A program made the translations under genes and the position numbers. Below the pieces are notes generated by a model. The model saw only the letters and a program-made list of their open reading frames with translations, was not told the origin of the DNA and did not search any database. From assembly GCA_032718475.1 (NCBI GenBank), contig JAUCBJ010000230.1:1-64000 (forward strand): 64,000 nt of DNA, in the 5' to 3' direction. The DNA comes from Nemertoderma westbladi (lineage: Eukaryota > Xenacoelomorpha > Nemertodermatida > Nemertodermatidae). Each line of letters starts with the position of its first letter. Position 1 is the stretch's first letter. Shown here in pieces: positions 22,180 to 34,419 of this stretch.

Positions 22180-24219
22180 ATAACGGATATAGCTTCTTTA
22201 TTGCAGTAAGCAATAAAGTTGAAAGTACCGGTCAACCGGTAAACCTGAACGGTACATCTGTAGGTCAGTAGGCCCAACTGCCAGAACCGGTACTGCCGTA
22301 GGTCCGTAGGTCCAACTGCCAGAACCGGTACTTCTGTAGGTCCGTAGGCCCAACTGTCCTAACCGGTACTTCCAGTATAAGTACATTAGTATTATTCGAA
22401 TTTGATAGTTATATACCGGTAGGTCTTAGTACTTAATCAGGGAATGGCCGCCCTGGTTTTTAATTGAGATTTTTACTTATTTCTGTCAAGTTTTATTTGT
22501 TTGTAGGCCAGTATTGAACAGAAGGCGTGTAAGCCTGATCAGATTGTACAGACAATTTGTAGGCTGAGCTGTTGTCTGATTGTTGTTAAGTCTGAACGGA
22601 TTGCAGTGTGTGTAGATCACCTGTCCGATAAAGAACGGTTAGGAAGTAGGGGCAGCGAATGCTGTAAGGTAAACCCCCAACTAAAGAATAAGTCGTACTA
22701 CTGGGTTAGAACGCATACTACCTAATCATTTCGGAGTCTGCATGTCCTGTAGTTTATTTAGGCTTGATAGTAGTCTGTCAGTATTTGGTCTGCATTTTGT
22801 TTGAGTGGTTTGTACGCGTAGCGTAATATTTATTATTCAGAGTTTATGCGATTATCCGCAACATTCATTCCCCAAGTTTGTTCCTACAATAATTGTGTTT
22901 GTTATACATACCGCTATAGTTAAATTAACCCCGGTACTACACGGGCTGCTTGGCGTAGGTAAAGACTGGTGATTTTGTGCACCGGTCACTCCAGCAGATG
23001 CCGTGGTTCTTTTAGCTGTTCAAGTATATTTAACTACTGATTATCTGTTGTACAAGTACTCGTACCTAATTTAGGGTTTAGTGTACAGTGCTTTCCGAAA
23101 GTAATTAGTGTAGGCATTATATTTGTGTTGTAAAGTGGTTGATAGGCACGTTCGATTAGCACTATTAACTTCTAGGTAGGAACACTCCGTGATACATAAC
23201 GTAGAACCCATAGCGATACGGCTATAGGTCGTCAGGCGGTGGTATTTTCCTATCTGGACAACGCAGTGTATTTACTACTACTTATTATTTTCAAATACCG
23301 TAGTACCCTGTCCGTTATAATAACCAGATTTCTAACCCTTTGTTAGGCTGGTTTGTAGACTTCTTGTAAAATTACCCTAAAAATTTCGTATTTGTGTTTT
23401 TTGTAAATTTTTGTGTTTATTTAGAGATTGTGATCTCACCCGAATTGTACGTAATTTGTAGTATTAAGTAACTTAGGTAAATTAGAATTATTTGTTTTAG
23501 TGTCCTATAAGTAACACTTCACTGAAAGCGCACCGCTTTGTGTAGTGATTACTCCCCAGAAATAATAACATTTATTTCAAACATTGACAAAACCCATTAA
23601 AACGGGTATATATATATTATAAATCAACTCAAACGATTTATAAATAGTAGGCCTGCCATACAACAATTAGGTCTCCATATCAGTTGGACTACTGCTCAAA
23701 TAACGGTAATAAAGTAAGTAAAGTAACCAAGTAACCCTTAAAATTCAGAAATTCAGTTATTTAAAATAATTGATATACCGGTATTTACAATAGGCTTATT
23801 ATATTTATTTCTATAAATTTTAGGTTAAAATCATACCGGTATTCTGTAATTAATTCTAGTTTGTAATTATACTTATACAGTCCCAATCCCAATAAACATT
23901 AACTTGGTCGTTTTGGCGGCCAAAATGACCAAAATCACCAAAAAAATGTAGTGTATTCCTATGGGCTACTTGGTCGTTTTGGCGAAGCGATTTAACTCGA
24001 ATCAGCTAAGTCCAGACATTCAGTCTCCTTGGCCATCCATTTGGTGGATCTGACTAAATGTCGGCTCGCTTTCATTGTTATTATTGACAGATTGTTAACT
24101 TACCCGGCGCTGAGCCTTGCAGTACTGGAGTCCGCCCACTGAGGCATTGATAGAGTATACAGTCTTATAAAAGGAGTTGAATGGGGCTTCGTTAAAGGAG
24201 GAGTATGTATAATAATCTG

Positions 24220-24310
24220 AACGTCCCGAAATTAATTTATGGACGTCCCGAAATTAACTTATGGACGTCTCGAAATTAATTTATGGACGTCCCAAAATTA
24301 ATCTATCAAC
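24220..24310 (+). repeat. 22-bp tandem repeat (GGACGTCCCGAAATTAATTTAT)x~4
   Basis: Four imperfect copies run in tandem, followed by partial inverted copies up to ~24390. It lies inside the TIR element. Confidence 0.75.
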
Positions 24311-24449
24311 CAATCAGAATCGTAATGAAATAACTAATTAATGGACGTCCATAAATTAATTTAGGGATGTTAATTTCGGAAATTAATTTCAATAATATTT
24401 TTTTTTATAATAAAAATTTTTTTAAATATTTTTTTACAATGTATAATTC

Positions 24450-24885
24450 GCGGACACTGCGGGGTGACTACAAAACAAAGACCCAATTATAAAGACCTGC
24501 ATAATCTTGTTACATGTGTTAACTTTCGTTAATTGTTTTGAATCCCCCGTCACGCCTCTGTAACTTGCTCCTTTACTAACCTGCTCCTTTAAATAGCAAT
24601 GGTACATAACGCTCATTGTGACCTGTACAAAACAAAGAGGTAAAGTCGCGTTACGTCCCAAAGAGCGTTAGGTTCCAAAGAGCTTTAGGTCCCATTGCCA
24701 GAGAGAGTGAGGTCACATTGCCATTTAAAGGAGCAGGTTAGTAAAGAAGCAGGTTACAGAGGCGTGTTGGGGAACCAAAACAATAAAAGAAAGTTAACAC
24801 ATGTGTTTTGTATTTGTACAGGTCTTTATTATTTGGGTCGTTGGTCTTTGTTTTGTAGTCACCCGACACTGCGGTGTTGCGTGGG
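24450..24885. mobile_element. Nested foldback element
   Basis: The arm at ~24450-24605 is inverted at ~24717-24880: GTGACTACAAAACAAAGACC pairs with GGTCTTTGTTTTGTAGTCAC, and GCTCCTTTAAATAGCAATGG with its diverged complement. A related single arm occurs at 39350-39480, so this is a dispersed family. Confidence 0.75.
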
Positions 24886-25349
24886 GGCCACCCACACTCA
24901 ACTCCCAACTTCCTGGACACTAGGATACTGAGTGAAAGCGTCTAAAACTACTACAGGAACTCCATGACAGACTATGGGCTAGCGACTAGGGACTGGCGCC
25001 CTTGAACATGTAAACTGTAGTACCTACTGTACCACCTACCTTAAAGTGACCTGTGGGACCAGCCCATTATTAGCGAGGTCGGCATTTCTCTTTATCCTGC
25101 CGCTCTCTTTGTATTACAATAGCATACAGCTAACCAATGGCAATGGTCTACCTCCAGTGCGGTTTTCTATCTGCCAACATCCTGGGCTTTACTTACACTC
25201 AGCCTCTATTCACTGGCTGTGATTGACAAGCCAACTTGCCTCAGAAGTTCCTTTCATGAATGCCGCAATTTATATTTGGCCATTTTGGTCGTTTTGGCCG
25301 CCAAAATGACCAAGTTAATGTTTATTGGGATTGGGACTGTATATATACA

Positions 25350-25620
25350 CTATAAGTGTAAACTGCATACCGGTATTTACGATAGGCCTATTATCTTTAT
25401 TTCTATAAATTTAGGCTGAAATTATACCGGTACTTGTAATTAATTCTAGTCCAGAATTATATATACTACAAACTGTAAGCTGTATACCGGTATTCCCGAT
25501 AGGCCTATTATATATTTATATATATTTGTGCTAAAATTATACCGGTATTCTGTGATAAACCTAGTCTGTAATAATACTTATATATACTATAAGCATACCG
25601 GTATTCTAATATATTATATA
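25350..25620 (+). repeat. ACCGGTA-containing leader repeats
   Basis: Two to three diverged ~115-base units carry ATACCGGTATTY palindromes and TAGGCCTATTAT, ending just before gag. The same arrangement exists in the left copy (13005-13270) and continues left of the TIR insertion (23770-23850). Confidence 0.7.
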
Positions 25621-25767
25621 TATCACGCTACACTGAGTAGCAGTATCGGTAATTAATTACTAGGCTAGCAGTGATACTGAATTACTAGACTGGCTTTAAC
25701 TGTAATATAGCAGTAGGCATTCAACTGTACAAACAAAATTAGACTTGGACAGTGTCTTGAAAGGAAG

Positions 25768-27990
25768 GTGGCAGAAGCAATGGCAACAGCAGAAGCGGAA
25801 AGAAAAGCGGCAGAGGCAGTGGCAGAAGCAGACTTGAGGAGACAAATCGGAAGACAGGGATTTTCCTCCTCCGATGAAGGTGATATAAGAGATCCCGAAG
25901 GTAGAGGTAATAAATCTCGTTCAAGCGGACGTAGACGGATGCTCAAGCGGAGGGTACCTCCTGAGGTGAGAATGCATCTGGATAGTGCAGACTATCTAGC
26001 GTATTACAGAACTCTCTGTGGTACAGAACCCACAGACCAAATTATTACAGTAGAAAGACTCCCTACTATAACAGATGAGCCTGAAATAATTAGGCCTGTT
26101 CTCGAAGACACCCCTTCGGTGCTAGAGACACCTGTGCTCCCAGAAACCACCTCTAGATTCCCTTTGCACAGTACTAAACTACCTGTGCCCAGTAGGACTG
26201 TTCCCAAGTCCGAACCCATCCTGGACGCCGAGCGAGATATTAAGAATTTATCGCCCGTCGTCTCTCGCTCGCCCGCTACAACGTTGGCGACTCCCGCTTC
26301 GGCGGTTGAGTGGGTAGCTGAGGGACGACGGGAGATGGGTCTCCTGCTCGAGCAGCTGAGGGAACACTGTTTGTGCTCCTCTCAGCAGGTCCGGGAAATG
26401 GAAGAGACTGTCCAGCAGCTCAAGGGAACAGTAAGGGAAAGTAGGTTAGAGTTGCAAAAGGTGCAACAAAGTATCGCGTTAGAACGCGATAAATTAGTGA
26501 ACACACAAAAGGGTATACCACCACCCCCTGTAACAATGTGTCAACCCGTTAGGTCTGAAGTATCCCATGCGCAAGGTGTGGAGCCTACACGCATCTATAC
26601 TGCTAGCGAAGTAGAAACTCCTATAGTAAACCCTATTAAGGGTAATTATAAACCTGTTGATAATGATATCTCATCTAGACTTGATAATAATCCGAGAAAC
26701 TTATATACCGATAATTCTCTATTCAATAATACGATGGCTCAAGAAAGTTTTATACGCCAAATGGCTAGAACCGAAGCCCGACAAGCGGTAAAGGTTGGAG
26801 AGATCGTCAAGTTCAATGGAGATGAGATGAAATGGTTACCTTTTAATGAATATTACAAAGATAACATACAGAACTCTGTACTATCTAATGGAGAGAAACT
26901 TAGATTCCTCATCGAATGTTTGGAAGGACCTCCCAAGTCAATGGCGTTAAAGTTTATTGGACATCCAGACGGATTAAGACAAGTTTGGGATACACTAAAC
27001 ATCAGGTATGGTAATAGGAATAACATAGCTGGGTATTTGTATGCAAAGTTAGTAGCGCCCCGAAAGTTTATTAGCAGCGGGATTATAGAGTTTTCCGATG
27101 AGATTCAGGAGATCTGCAGACAATTAGATTGGCTAGGTAAGTCTCATGAGTATCAGAGTGCTATGGTTATAGAGCAGTGGCTTCTACTTTGCCGAAGGGT
27201 GGAGTAGGTACACGCTGGGATAAGAAAGTGTTATATATGATGGAACAACAACGACGAGACCCTACCATGGCTGATCTCATGTCATTCTTAGATGGAGAAG
27301 TGAAATTACAGCTCCTAAGGCAGTCCAGAGAGAAGACACTGGAAAACAAGGTAAGTGAGAAACCCGTTTCTAGGAGAAGGGTAACACCAGTGTGTTATAC
27401 AGACGACGGCGAAAGCCAGACTTCTCAAGGAGAGGACAGCGGGAAAGACACTGAAAGATCTTATTATGTCAATAAAACGCCTAAAGATCAGGTAAGTAAA
27501 TTCAAGTCTCGACCCAATGACAGAAGAGAACCGGTAAGAAAAACCCCTCCTACGTCTCCCAAGAGAATTCATGTAAGAAAGCCCGAGGAAAGAACAAGTG
27601 TGCACCACACAGCACAGGTTAAAGTAAGTAACATCAAACCCAAATGTGTGCTGTGCGACGGGCCCCACCGCTTGAATATGTGCGATGAATTCTTAAAGAA
27701 ATCATTAAAAGAGAGACGGGAAGTCATGTGGGATAAGCGGTTGTGTTATAATTGCCTCAGACGAGGACACCAACGGCGAACCTGTTACTCCGACGCAAGG
27801 TGTGCAAAGTGCGGTGCAAAACATCATATCTTGTTGCACACTGAATTCGAACGAAGCAGCCCGAGTCAGGTAAGTGAGTCCGAACAACTACATGTCCAAT
27901 TCAGTGATGTGAACGACACTGACCAAGTTCTGAGATGGAAGGATTCTATACGGACGAATTCTCCGACCAAAACGAATCCTGTTACTTAAT
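25768..27990 (+). pseudogene. gag: BEL/Pao gag, right copy (one-base deletion)
   Basis: The N-terminal Ala/Glu-rich helix (AEAMATAEAERKAAEAVAEA) is followed by a charged linker, a coiled coil at ~190-250, and a capsid-like domain with EIVKFNGDEMKWLPFNEYY and LRFLIECLEGPPKSMALKFI (the DUF1759 type found in BEL/Pao Gag). The frame stops at 27205. Reading resumes one frame over from ~27177, consistent with loss of one G at GAGCAG|TGG. It then carries the zinc fingers CVLCDGPHRLNMCDEF, LCYNCLRRGHQRRTCYS and CAKCGAKHHILLH. A second shift near 27925 separates it from protease. Gag would form the particle shell. The 25768 ATG is the first good start after the leader repeats. Confidence 0.88.
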
Positions 27991-29389
27991 AAACACCACC
28001 GCAGTGTATCGAGCACTCATGTATGAGAAAGACACAGACAGCGACCTCACCCTAACTACTTCAGATCAACAACAATCTTGGAAAGCGCCAACTTCAAATG
28101 TAGGAATCCGAGAATTTCCTGTAGTCCAGTTACGGGTCCACGGACCTCAGAAGAGCTATATAGTGAACGCCCTCCTGGACTCCGGCAGCACAGGAACATT
28201 CATCGATAAAGAACTAGCCGAAGACATCTTTGCTGGACAACCCAAGTTCCGAACCAAGCTAAACATGTCAGGGATCATGCAGGTTTGGAAATCTGCTGTG
28301 GCTGCCGACTATTATATAGGTGAGTTGTCCACTCCACAGGATAAACTAGGAGAACACAGTATAAGGTCAGTCAAAATGGTGGCAATAAAGAACTTCGCTA
28401 CCACCCAAGTGGAACCTTATAATTGGGACGAAGATGATCATGCCCAACAACTTAACATTCCTAGATTCGACACCGATTATCCTGGAGTACAAATATTAAT
28501 CGGTCAAAACGCGCATGAGGCGCTGGAGACATTGGAGAAACGACCTGCTCAACCGCAACCACTTCAGACCTATGCGGTAAGAACTAGAGTAGGTTGGTAC
28601 CTTACTGGACCTTCCCGAAGAACGCTCAGAGAAAGACTGCTTCAAGATCGCGTCTGCCAGGTGAGTGAATGGGAAGATGATACTAGTGAGGGAGACGACC
28701 CAACTGAGGGAACACCATACTCCTCAGATAATGACGATATTAGCTCCAATGTAGATCAATGGAGATATTGCCCCAAGAAGTTTAATCCAACTGACATCGC
28801 TTCCAGAGGAGCAACTCCTCAAGAACTGACAGATACTACAGACCGGTTAGGTGAACCCGACTTCCTGAGTAAGGAGGATGAATGGCCTCCCCATCTTACT
28901 CCGACTGAGATTAGACCAGCCAAGGGAGCGGAGAAAGTCAAACCTAAAACCCGGACGGGTGGATCGGAGTTATTTGAACCCGGGATAGATCTGTCGGTAT
29001 TACATATTGCCAGGGACGACGCCGTGGATCTGGACCTCCCCACCGCGAGTGGATCCTTCATGAAGATCAGAGAGAGCGATTGGAGCTCTGGAACATCAGA
29101 CGTCTCGCAGGGACTCTCACCTCTCCTGCAGGGAGCGACGGACCACTATAGCTCCTGGAATCGGCTTTGTAAGGCCGTCGTGTACCTAGAGCGATGTTTC
29201 TATCGTCACTATTCCAGGACGAAGAGGAAACCTGGAATTGTATTCGGGATGCAGCGACTCAATCACCCAGTCGGTCGTTTGTGTTTACCGGAAGGGAATG
29301 GAGGACTCTCCGGAAACTGTGGAAGGCAAGATTCTCTTCCCACGACCACCTCCCTAATCCTTCAAACATCTAGGGACTCCATAACGTAA
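27935..29389 (+). pseudogene. BEL/Pao protease plus RNase H tail; RT and integrase deleted
   Basis: The frame has an aspartic protease core, NALLDSGSTGTFIDKELAE, then GVQILIGQNAHEALETL and RTRVGWYLTGPSRR. Where RT should begin it runs through ~45 acidic residues into DQWRYCPKKFNPTDIASRGA and LGEPDFLSKEDEWP, the end of the BEL RNase H region. About 140 further codons have no integrase motif. The deletion keeps one frame of 484 codons. The equivalent left-copy frame is shorter because the protease core is also gone. A shortened Gag-protease product might still be made, but the upstream frameshifts argue against it in this copy. Confidence 0.85.
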
Positions 29390-31036
29390 CAACATATGGA
29401 GTGGGTGTGTGACTCTATTATTTTATATTATTTTTTATTTTTATATTTATGTATGTATTATTATGTAATTTTATTTTAATCGTTTTATTTAATTTTATTT
29501 AGTAGTATGGTATTTTAGAGATTATTTAGTAGATTAGTGCAATATATATTCGCGTTTATTATTTAATTACGTATATTATATATTTAGTGCGACGGCGAGA
29601 AATAATTCTTTTTCTCTTTCCTTACTGCCCGTATTATATTATAAATACGTGACTACAGTAAGATGAAATGTCCGTACTTATTAAAGTACAATAAAGCCAC
29701 TACTATATTTAAGTATTATTGGTAGGCAGAGTATTAGGAATGCAAAGTTCAGATCCTCGTGTCTCGGCTAAACCAAGCTCTGGGTAGACCTTGGAAACGA
29801 CTTGCCTCTTCACACTGACATTGCTTCGTGCGATATTGCTCTCATACCGTATATTAAATAATACATATAGTAGCGTGATGTCCCTTTAACAGTAGCGTAT
29901 AACGCAAAATAAATCTGTTAAACCCTTTGACCATCTGTAATTCTAGTCGATTAAGATATCGCGGCACCCACCGATATACTTGAAAGACAAATTCTAGAAT
30001 CAGTGGTTAACGTCCCCAGACAAGTTCTGGAATAAACTGGTGCCCATCCTAAATATTAATTATTAATATTTACAAAAATCTGTCAAATATCAGATCCTTT
30101 AAAATTCTAGTCGATTAAGATATCGTAGCACTTACCGATACTCTTAAAAGGACAAATTCATAGAATCAAGGATCCTATGTCCCCAGACATGCTCTGGAAT
30201 CAAATTGTGTCAATTTAACATCAAATAATAAAATTTCACGGGAATAAATTTAAATTCATATATTTCAATGAATTTAATAAATTGTCATTTTATGCAATTT
30301 ATAACATTCCCAAAATTCCATTAATTAATAGATCATGGGAGCGGAGATTCACTCTATTAAGTGTATTTGTGTGCGAGAATCTCCAATGTGTAGTCAATAG
30401 CCGATAAAATTCATAAAATCATATATAAAGAGGATATTGACAATTAAAGAATTACTATTAAATAGCATCCCAGATCTGTATGCATGAGAATTACCCTAAT
30501 TCTACCGCTAGCTTTCCATAATGTCACCATGGCAACAACCACGCTAGAATTAGAAGTGAGTTAAAAGAACAATAGAAAGCATGCGTATTGAATAGCATAC
30601 GGAATAAATAGCACACCGCTAGTATCCAAGAATACATAATAACAACGTGACATTCTGGAAGGCACTTGACTAACGGACAAATGACCCGAATGTGTGATAG
30701 AATGTGTACCATTTGTGACTGTTACGTGGAATTTGTGCGTTTGTAGGTGAATGTTACTACTAAGGTGTGTTTACAGTAGCGAGTCGCAATTGTGAAAGTA
30801 ACCCTAACTCTCCAGTAAGAACCTGAAGTATATCTAAGCCTTTGGGACGGACGGTGGAGTGGCTCGTGCTGGTTGTTGTAGTCGTTGTGCAGCTACGACG
30901 TTGGCGATAGGCACATCGGCGAAAGTACACCAGCGCTGAGGATCTCGCACTGTCCGGGGGCAGAGAGGGGTAGGCAGCGACGCCCGCTCGCCTAAATATA
31001 AACTCATTATAATATGGATAAACTTATATAGCAGAT
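29390..31036 (+). other. BEL internal spacer, right copy
   Basis: AT-rich DNA with two tandem diverged copies (~29938-30060, ~30105-30215), each containing TCTAGTCGATTAAGATATCG and a CCCCAGACA..TCTGGAAT segment. A GC-rich block (30840-30990) lies just before the third ORF. No ORF. Confidence 0.6.
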
Positions 31037-32165
31037 ATGATTGAGTTGATAGAAGATGATCTTGGTATCAGGGAGCGATATACTCTACCTTTACAAGCGT
31101 TTGTTGATAGCTTGATACGCGGCGACGCTGGTCCAACTGCTGCGGAGGACGATGGTCGTTATATCGAACCGCCAATGTCCCAAGAGAAGCTCACGCGTGA
31201 GTTGGACTATAGAAAATTCACCGCTCGCTATACGCATCGTAATGGTACGTATGTGGACTTCTTAACTACTGGTCATCCTATCGACCTACACGATACGAAC
31301 GATATAGACACCAAAGGGAAATGGTTTATTTAAATATCATACCCAGCGGAAGCGGAACGATAAACTGAGACTCGAACACGAAAATTCTATTCGAAACCGA
31401 CTCGAAAGTGCAGATGTCGAAATGCCGGATAAACGCAGCGACTCCACCAAATACCTGGAATTCTTGAGAGAAACCTATCTCGATATTACCAGTCAACAGA
31501 ATCTAGAAACTCGATATCCTCAAGGTATACATCATGACCGCATGGTAGAACTCAAACGGCTCTATTCCACTATGATGTATCTTACCGCCGATCGATCGCT
31601 ACCTGTTGTACCGGATAGCTTCGAACGGATGGAGGAATATTGTAAGACTGGAGAAAGATCACTCGCGTCTCCCCTACAAGACGTGCGTCGTTGGTATTAT
31701 TGCGATGAATGCCCAAGACCCAACCAACAAACGGAAAGACATAAACATCCGCGGAGACGTTGCTTTAAACACGGTTTTACTCGCTATACTTACGGGAGTT
31801 TCGAGCGAAACTTGTTCGATGTATCACCTACGCTCGTTCGACTCAGACGATCCTTAAATAAACCAATGATCAGAGTTTCGGAATACTCGATCAGAGCTCC
31901 TCATTCCCTAGTGAGACTTCAGACTCTTGATCCTATTAGTATGACGGATCCTCCCGAGCTGTACTCACTGCTCAAAGATCTAGTGTTACCTGAACAATTA
32001 GTCGGTGGCACCCCAGTTGTGGGCTTCCTAGATATTAGCCCATTCTACCTAGCCGAATTGGGACGCGGACATTTAATATCGCCGTTTAACCCTTACCATC
32101 GTCCCGGCTTAACACGATATAACCTGTCACCAAAGTGGCGGAGAACGTTGTACCAAACGAGTTAA
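31037..32165 (+). pseudogene. BEL element third ORF (unknown), right copy, frameshifted
   Basis: Starts ATGATTGAGTTGATAG. The first frame (31037-31333) matches the left copy through DFLTTGHPIDLHDT, then stops after a short deletion at ~31308 (CACCAAAGGG versus CACCGAAAGGG plus a lost T). Reading continues in a second frame, intact from 31422 to 32165, through LEFLRETYLDITSQQNLETR, the Cys/His segment WYYCDECPRP..RRRCFKHGF and VGGTPVVGFLDISPFYL. Each copy is broken at a different place, so the ancestor encoded roughly 370-400 residues. I recognise no family. Basic and Cys/His-rich character suggests nucleic-acid binding, but that is inference. Confidence 0.78.
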
Positions 32166-32636
32166 ACGCTATTCTACAAAGATCAGAAAGGAAACCTGCG
32201 TTTGTTCAGATAAACGTAAGTTGTAACAGCAAGTCCAAGCGATAAACGAATTGTCTTTATCTCAGTTCGATTGTGAAATCCAGAATCTCTAAGAAGATAT
32301 CGAACTTAGACAACCCCATTCTCTGCGAGAGTTTTTGGATGAACGTATCCAGCTACGAGCGGAGGAAAATCAGCTCGAGGAGAAGCATATCGAAACGGCG
32401 GATACCCCGACCATAATCCTACACCTTCTGATGCAATCATATTGCACCCTTCACCCAGGATTTATAGCCCTCCTAGTAAAGTGGCTCGCCCCAAAGAGAA
32501 AAGGACTCTTGCTAGCCTCAAAAAACTGCGTAAACGCCGTCTGCGTAAGAAAGACTAACTGTTTAGAGTATCTTTATATTTTAGAAACTGTGATTTGTTA
32601 TATTTTATAGACTTAAATCCCATTTTCTGGGAGCGG
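32166..32636 (+). other. 3' internal tail of BEL element
   Basis: Conserved with 8589-8994. An overlapping frame encodes a very basic segment (KKLRKRR.RKKD) ending in TAA shortly before the LTR, in both copies. Whether it belongs to the third ORF is unclear because both copies have a stop (CTCTAAGAAG) upstream in the main frame. Confidence 0.5.
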
Positions 32637-33805
32637 TGTAAAAGCTTTTGCGTCATTAACCGGTTATTTTCCCTTAAAGTACTCTGTAGTTGGTTTGCCA
32701 GGCATAAAAAGGCCGTGTCCTTGCTGTACTGGTGTTTTAGAGGACATAAAAGTCATTTCTTCTGTATTTGTACTGTATTTGTACTTTAGAGGACATAATC
32801 CGCAATCTCGTGACGCGATAAGCTGGATACTCTTGAAAACAGTGTCGCTACCATGACGACGGCTAACAGCTGATATTGCCACGTCGACGTTTCTTTGTTT
32901 CTTTGTTCTCTCGTTGTTCGGTTGACCAATCAGAGCGTTTTTTGTCTCTGTGTTGGAGGTGTATACAGAACTCAGTAGTTCAGTGTTATGTTTTTGCTCA
33001 GAGCCTAAGAACATCGGCTTTTAGCACCTCCGTATATCAGCGTTCTTTAGCTTTACATTAGTAGGCTTAATTATAGAACGTATATCTGTTATCGAGTTAA
33101 TTACAATCTTATCATACGTATCTATGCAATTCATATCTTACATTACTGCTTTTGCTGTTGGTTATTCGTTATATTTGTTGATGAATTATTATATCGGAAT
33201 ACTGATCAATAGTCAGACACCCCACCTTCTTGATATACTAAAGGTTAGAGAGACCGGTTACAGATAAACGATTGCGACCTATGTTGAGTGGTTTGAAGTG
33301 AATCTAATGCTATTTCATATGCCCAACATGAATTGTCTGTTGCTCTCTTTATACGTGACTAAATTTAGTGAAGGTCGGCAGATTAGTGTGCAGTATTGTG
33401 CAGCATTGTGTATGATTGTAACTGATAACAAAGCATCTCCTAAAGAATGCGCCATATACGTTAATCTATAGCCCTTTCGTTGTGACTAGTTTAAGTCATA
33501 ACTCTGTTTACATATTTAGAGCGCCACGTCCTAAAGGAACTGTTAATATTTCCCGAAAGTGAATAATATTTGTCAGAGATTATATATTACGATCAGTCGA
33601 ATAATACAGTAGGCTTACACCATCAATCATTAAGCTCCGAACTCAGTCTCCCGGGTATATCCAACGGGTGAATGATTGCGCATAGACTGGCTTCGGCTAA
33701 TGTAGTGTATCAAATACTCGTCATAAAGCTAAAGAATATATATCATCTAAAAGACATTCTAATTTTGGCAGGTTAAACTGTCAAAGGTCTTCAAAAGCGC
33801 AAACA
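32637..33805 (+). repeat. 3' LTR of right BEL/Pao element
   Basis: From TGTAAAAGC to GCGCAAACA, 1169 bases. It is closer to the solo LTR at 36962-38105 than to its partner at 20955-22179, for example in CAATCTCGTGACGCGATAAG and TTTCTTTGTTCTCTCGTTG. Confidence 0.9.
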
Positions 33806-34419
33806 AGTATGCCTAAAGTAACATTCAGTAAATAAATAATTTAAAATGTAACTAATAAGAGTATTTCTTTGTACAACTTATTATATTTTATTGTTTGAGG
33901 TAATTAGAGCATTTTTAAGCTTGAGTTATTATATTATTTAGAGTTACAGTAGTATAGTAGTAATACCCAATGTGTTGGAGTGTGAGTTGGTGGAGAGCAT
34001 GTGGCAAGTATAATAAATAAAGTTCTGTTACACTAGTTTGTACCAGTCATTCGTTACTGTACAGTAGGTCTGGGAGGGAAACAAAGAATCAATATCATGA
34101 TTATATTATACACACAGCTTCAACTCAATGAATAATATTATCTACTTTGTAAATATTAACCTATGTGGCGTGGGCCTAGAAAATAAATATGTCACGTATC
34201 AGGCCGAAAGGATTGTAAACAATAGTAATACGAAATGGCAGAAGGTACACTTTCAGATATTATTTCGTCCTGTAACAAACAGCAAAGTTAAGTAAAAAAA
34301 GTTTTAAGTAAATTTAAGTAGTAAATTTTATTAAAGTAAATTTTCTTCGGCCACTAGGCCTGGGATTACGCACAAAGTCTGACGACTTATTTCCAGTGCG
34401 GTCCCCCCAGAACTTTACT
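33806..34419. other. AT-rich spacer, possible LTR-like end
   Basis: No gene. At 34005-34075 AATAAATAAAG precedes TTGTACCAGTCATTCGTTACTGTACA, resembling the polyadenylation end of a solo LTR, but no second copy is available to test this. Confidence 0.35.

Larger units (their letters stand above)
23878..25339. mobile_element. TIR element with TA target duplication (Tc1/mariner-like MITE)
   Basis: The terminal inverted repeats begin CAGTCCCAATCCCAATAAAC on the left and end in its exact complement on the right; similarity continues for over 50 bases and includes CGTTTTGGCGGCCAAAATGACC. TA flanks both ends. The left BEL copy has the undisturbed TATA at the matching site, which confirms insertion into TA. 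No transposase frame is seen in 1.46 kb, so it is non-autonomous. CAGT ends with TA duplications are typical of Tc1/mariner relatives. Confidence 0.88.
22180..25767 (+). other. BEL 5' leader, right copy
   Basis: Non-coding, homologous to the left leader. It begins with short repeats at ~22250-22380 built on GTAGGTCCGTAGGTCCAACTG and ACCGGTACTTC. It is interrupted by the TA-flanked foldback element at 23878-25339. No convincing ORF. Confidence 0.65.
20955..33805 (+). mobile_element. Non-autonomous BEL/Pao LTR element, right copy (mosaic)
   Basis: Plus-strand LTRs at 20955-22179 and 32637-33805 flank 10.46 kb holding a leader, gag, a protease remnant and a third ORF in the same order as the left copy. 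RT, most of RNase H and integrase are missing at the same junction, so the deletion predates both copies. The flanking pentamers (CCTAC and AGTAT) do not match. The 5' LTR is visibly more diverged from the 3' LTR than the 3' LTR is from the solo LTR at 36962-38105. The two ends therefore probably came together by recombination. Confidence 0.85.

Noticed and set aside
31606-31857. Overlapping 83-codon frame in the BEL third ORF
   Set aside because: It corresponds to the frame used by the left copy before its frameshift and is an indel by-product, not a separate gene.
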